Origin: Hyalella azteca
Taxonomy: Eukaryota > Arthropoda > Malacostraca > Amphipoda > Hyalellidae
Assembly: GCF_000764305.2 (NCBI RefSeq)
Contig: NW_025934572.1
Span: 372,001 to 436,000, forward strand
Reading direction: 5' to 3'
DNA length: 64,000 nucleotides
Part shown: one piece after another, positions 62,566-64,000 of the stretch
Position numbering within the stretch: position 1 is the stretch's first letter
Layout of the letters: each line of letters starts with the position of its first letter
Notes under the pieces: generated by a model
The model's database searches: none
What the model saw: only the letters and a program-made list of their open reading frames with translations
Told to the model about the DNA's origin: nothing
Translations under genes and position numbers: made by a program

Positions 62566-63070
62566 GTTAAATGCCGTGAATGCTGCAAACAGCGCCTCAA
62601 TGGACTTCAGTTTGCTCGCCGGCCGTCACGGATCTAATGAAGTGCTGTCAACGCCCGTCGAGTCCCGCTTGAAAAACTCACACAATTTCGACCGGTCTAA
62701 CTTGCTGAGAAAAAGTCTCGACTCCCATTTACTGGATTACTCGAGCGTCAACCACACGCACGACCGCTCCAAAATGGTCAGCCCACCTGTCATTAACCTT
62801 AGCGCACTGGAGGAAACCGCTTTAAACTTGGAGGCATCAATCCTTGGAAAGTCTACTGCAGACACGACTATGCTGAACAGAACTGCTGCAGACACCACAC
62901 ACATGAACAAGTCTTCTATAGACGTTACAGCTCTTCAGGCTGACATTAACCTTCTAAACGACACGAACGTCGAAGATCTTAATCTGGAAATTGAAAAGGA
63001 GAGAGCTCACTATCTTGAAAAGTCTCGCACTTTGCAGTCTCAACTTAAAGAACTAAAGGATGAAATACAG
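62566..63070 (+). CDS. Mer: merlin exon 8, Ser/Thr/Asn-rich linker and start of C-terminal domain
   Basis: 505 nt, acceptor TCGCCTAAAG, phase 2 in; donor ATACAG|GTCTGG, phase 0 out; residues 511-679. Most is a low-complexity linker with a loose repeat around TADTTMLNRTAADTTHMNKS. It ends with DLNLEIEKERAHYLEKSRTL, then QSQLKELKDEIQ. That piece lines up with the start of the merlin C-terminal domain (human ..MEIEKEKVEYMEKSKHLQ..). The linker makes this merlin at least 717 residues, versus about 595 in human and 635 in Drosophila. Confidence 0.93.
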
Positions 63071-63624
63071 GTCTGGTTAGAAATCCAACATTTATTTTAA
63101 TTTTATTCTGGATGCTATTATTTATTTATTATGGATGCTTCTTGGTTGCGATGAATGAAGCTTCTACGTTAAGGTTCCTTAGATTCTCAATTCAATTGAT
63201 CAATTAAATTCAACTCCATCTGATTTAAATCGGATTTGAAACCACAGTCGCAATTACAATTGGAAATTTTTGTTTTCATAAAATGCTCGTTTTTACATCA
63301 GCAGTAAAAGTAAATTTTAGTCACGAACACAATTAATCCTATCCACTACCGGAAAACGATGGCTAACATAGGCAGCAGATCATAACCTAAGAGCCACAAC
63401 TATTAACTTCTCATTAATAACTAAACATTGCCGATTCCATGAGTGGTCGTTCCTATTCTCCGGCATTGGCGTAAAAGAATTCGTGACAGTGATCGATTTC
63501 AAGGCATGTAAACTATCAATAATAGCATCAGTGTAACGTCAACCCTACGGTAAGCATGAGCACTGACCACCATCATTGTTGATGCTCCCTCTACATCTTC
63601 CTAATGAGCGCATGCCCTGTGCAG

Positions 63625-63737
63625 GAGCTCAGAGTGGAGGACGTGTCGAGTGTCCTGGACAGCGTGTACGAAGAACAGCTTCGGGCGGGAGAGACCAAGT
63701 ACTCAACGCTGCAGCGCACGCGGTCTGGCTGTACCAA
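63625..63737 (+). CDS. Mer: merlin exon 9, C-terminal domain, last exon in window
   Basis: 113 nt, acceptor CCCTGTGCAG, phase 0 in; donor ACCAA|GTGAGT, phase 2 out; residues 680-717. It encodes ELRVEDVSSVLDSVYEEQLR, then AGETKYSTLQRTRSGCTK. The KYSTL motif matches the region phosphorylated in Drosophila merlin (KYSTLKK..SGSTK). The very C-terminus, expected to resemble ARVAFFEEL, is encoded by a further exon right of the window and is not seen in 63,738-64,000. Confidence 0.93.
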
Positions 63738-64000
63738 GTGAGTCATATTATTGCTTTATAAAGGGAAATTGACAAGTGAAAACGCTGAATTGATAAACTT
63801 TTCTAAACAATTAATGAGGTGTCTAGAAAGTACGGATAGATCAATGAACATCGCTGGGCACCAGGCCTATTTAGATCATTTGAGTGCTAGTTAGTTTGCT
63901 CAGAACTTTGTATACAAAATACAAGGTATACTGGAAATTAAAAACGATTTCACTTTTAATCACGATAAAGTACTGTTAAAACAATGAAAATTGCTACACC

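Overview
The window looks like animal nuclear DNA, most probably from an arthropod (possibly a crustacean). It is AT-rich and gene-poor, with short phased exons bounded by GT..AG junctions, long introns, and many tandem repeats, foldbacks, a LINE tail and a SINE-like unit. The merlin protein reads closest to insect merlin as I remember it. The species cannot be fixed from the sequence alone.

Three multi-exon genes can be reconstructed. (1) A gamma-type syntrophin lies on the minus strand from 32,710 to beyond the left edge. Exons at 8603-8746, 5482-5641, 5134-5262, 3630-3908 and 418-602 encode the first half of the split PH domain, the PDZ domain, a Ser/Thr/Asn-rich linker and the second half of the PH domain. 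A probable first coding exon sits at 32,618-32,710, behind a 24 kb intron. Inside that intron is a long minus-strand exon (about 15,037-16,733) whose phases fit the syntrophin exons on both sides. It is open for over 500 codons and then carries an apparent one-base frameshift. (2) A three-exon gene on the minus strand (44,252 to about 38,230) encodes a protein of about 1,553 residues, Pro/Ser/Gln/His-rich, that I do not recognise. (3) Merlin (NF2), plus strand, has nine coding exons from 57,595 to 63,737: FERM domain, coiled coil, a long Ser/Thr/Asn-rich insert and most of the C-terminal domain. The last few residues lie off the right edge. Genes 2 and 3 are divergent and separated by about 13 kb.

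Layout: 1-8.7 kb holds syntrophin 3' exons with tandem arrays in the introns (592-866, 4783-5112, 6650-7505). 8.7-32.6 kb is the large first intron with minisatellites, the long cassette-like exon, a 5'-truncated CR1-like LINE tail (29.87-30.47 kb) and a dimeric tRNA-derived SINE-like unit (30.71-30.92 kb). 32.7-38.2 kb shows no convincing gene. 38.2-44.3 kb is the unknown gene. 44.3-57.6 kb is a repeat-rich intergenic block with a 32-bp array carrying TGACGT motifs, a 51-bp array, a nested foldback (50.3-51.6 kb), a second foldback (55.23-55.71 kb) and a CAG-type microsatellite. 57.6-64 kb is merlin.

Syntrophin (dystrophin-complex adaptor) and merlin (Hippo/cortical scaffold) are both membrane-cortex scaffolds, but nothing in the sequence shows that they act together or are co-regulated.
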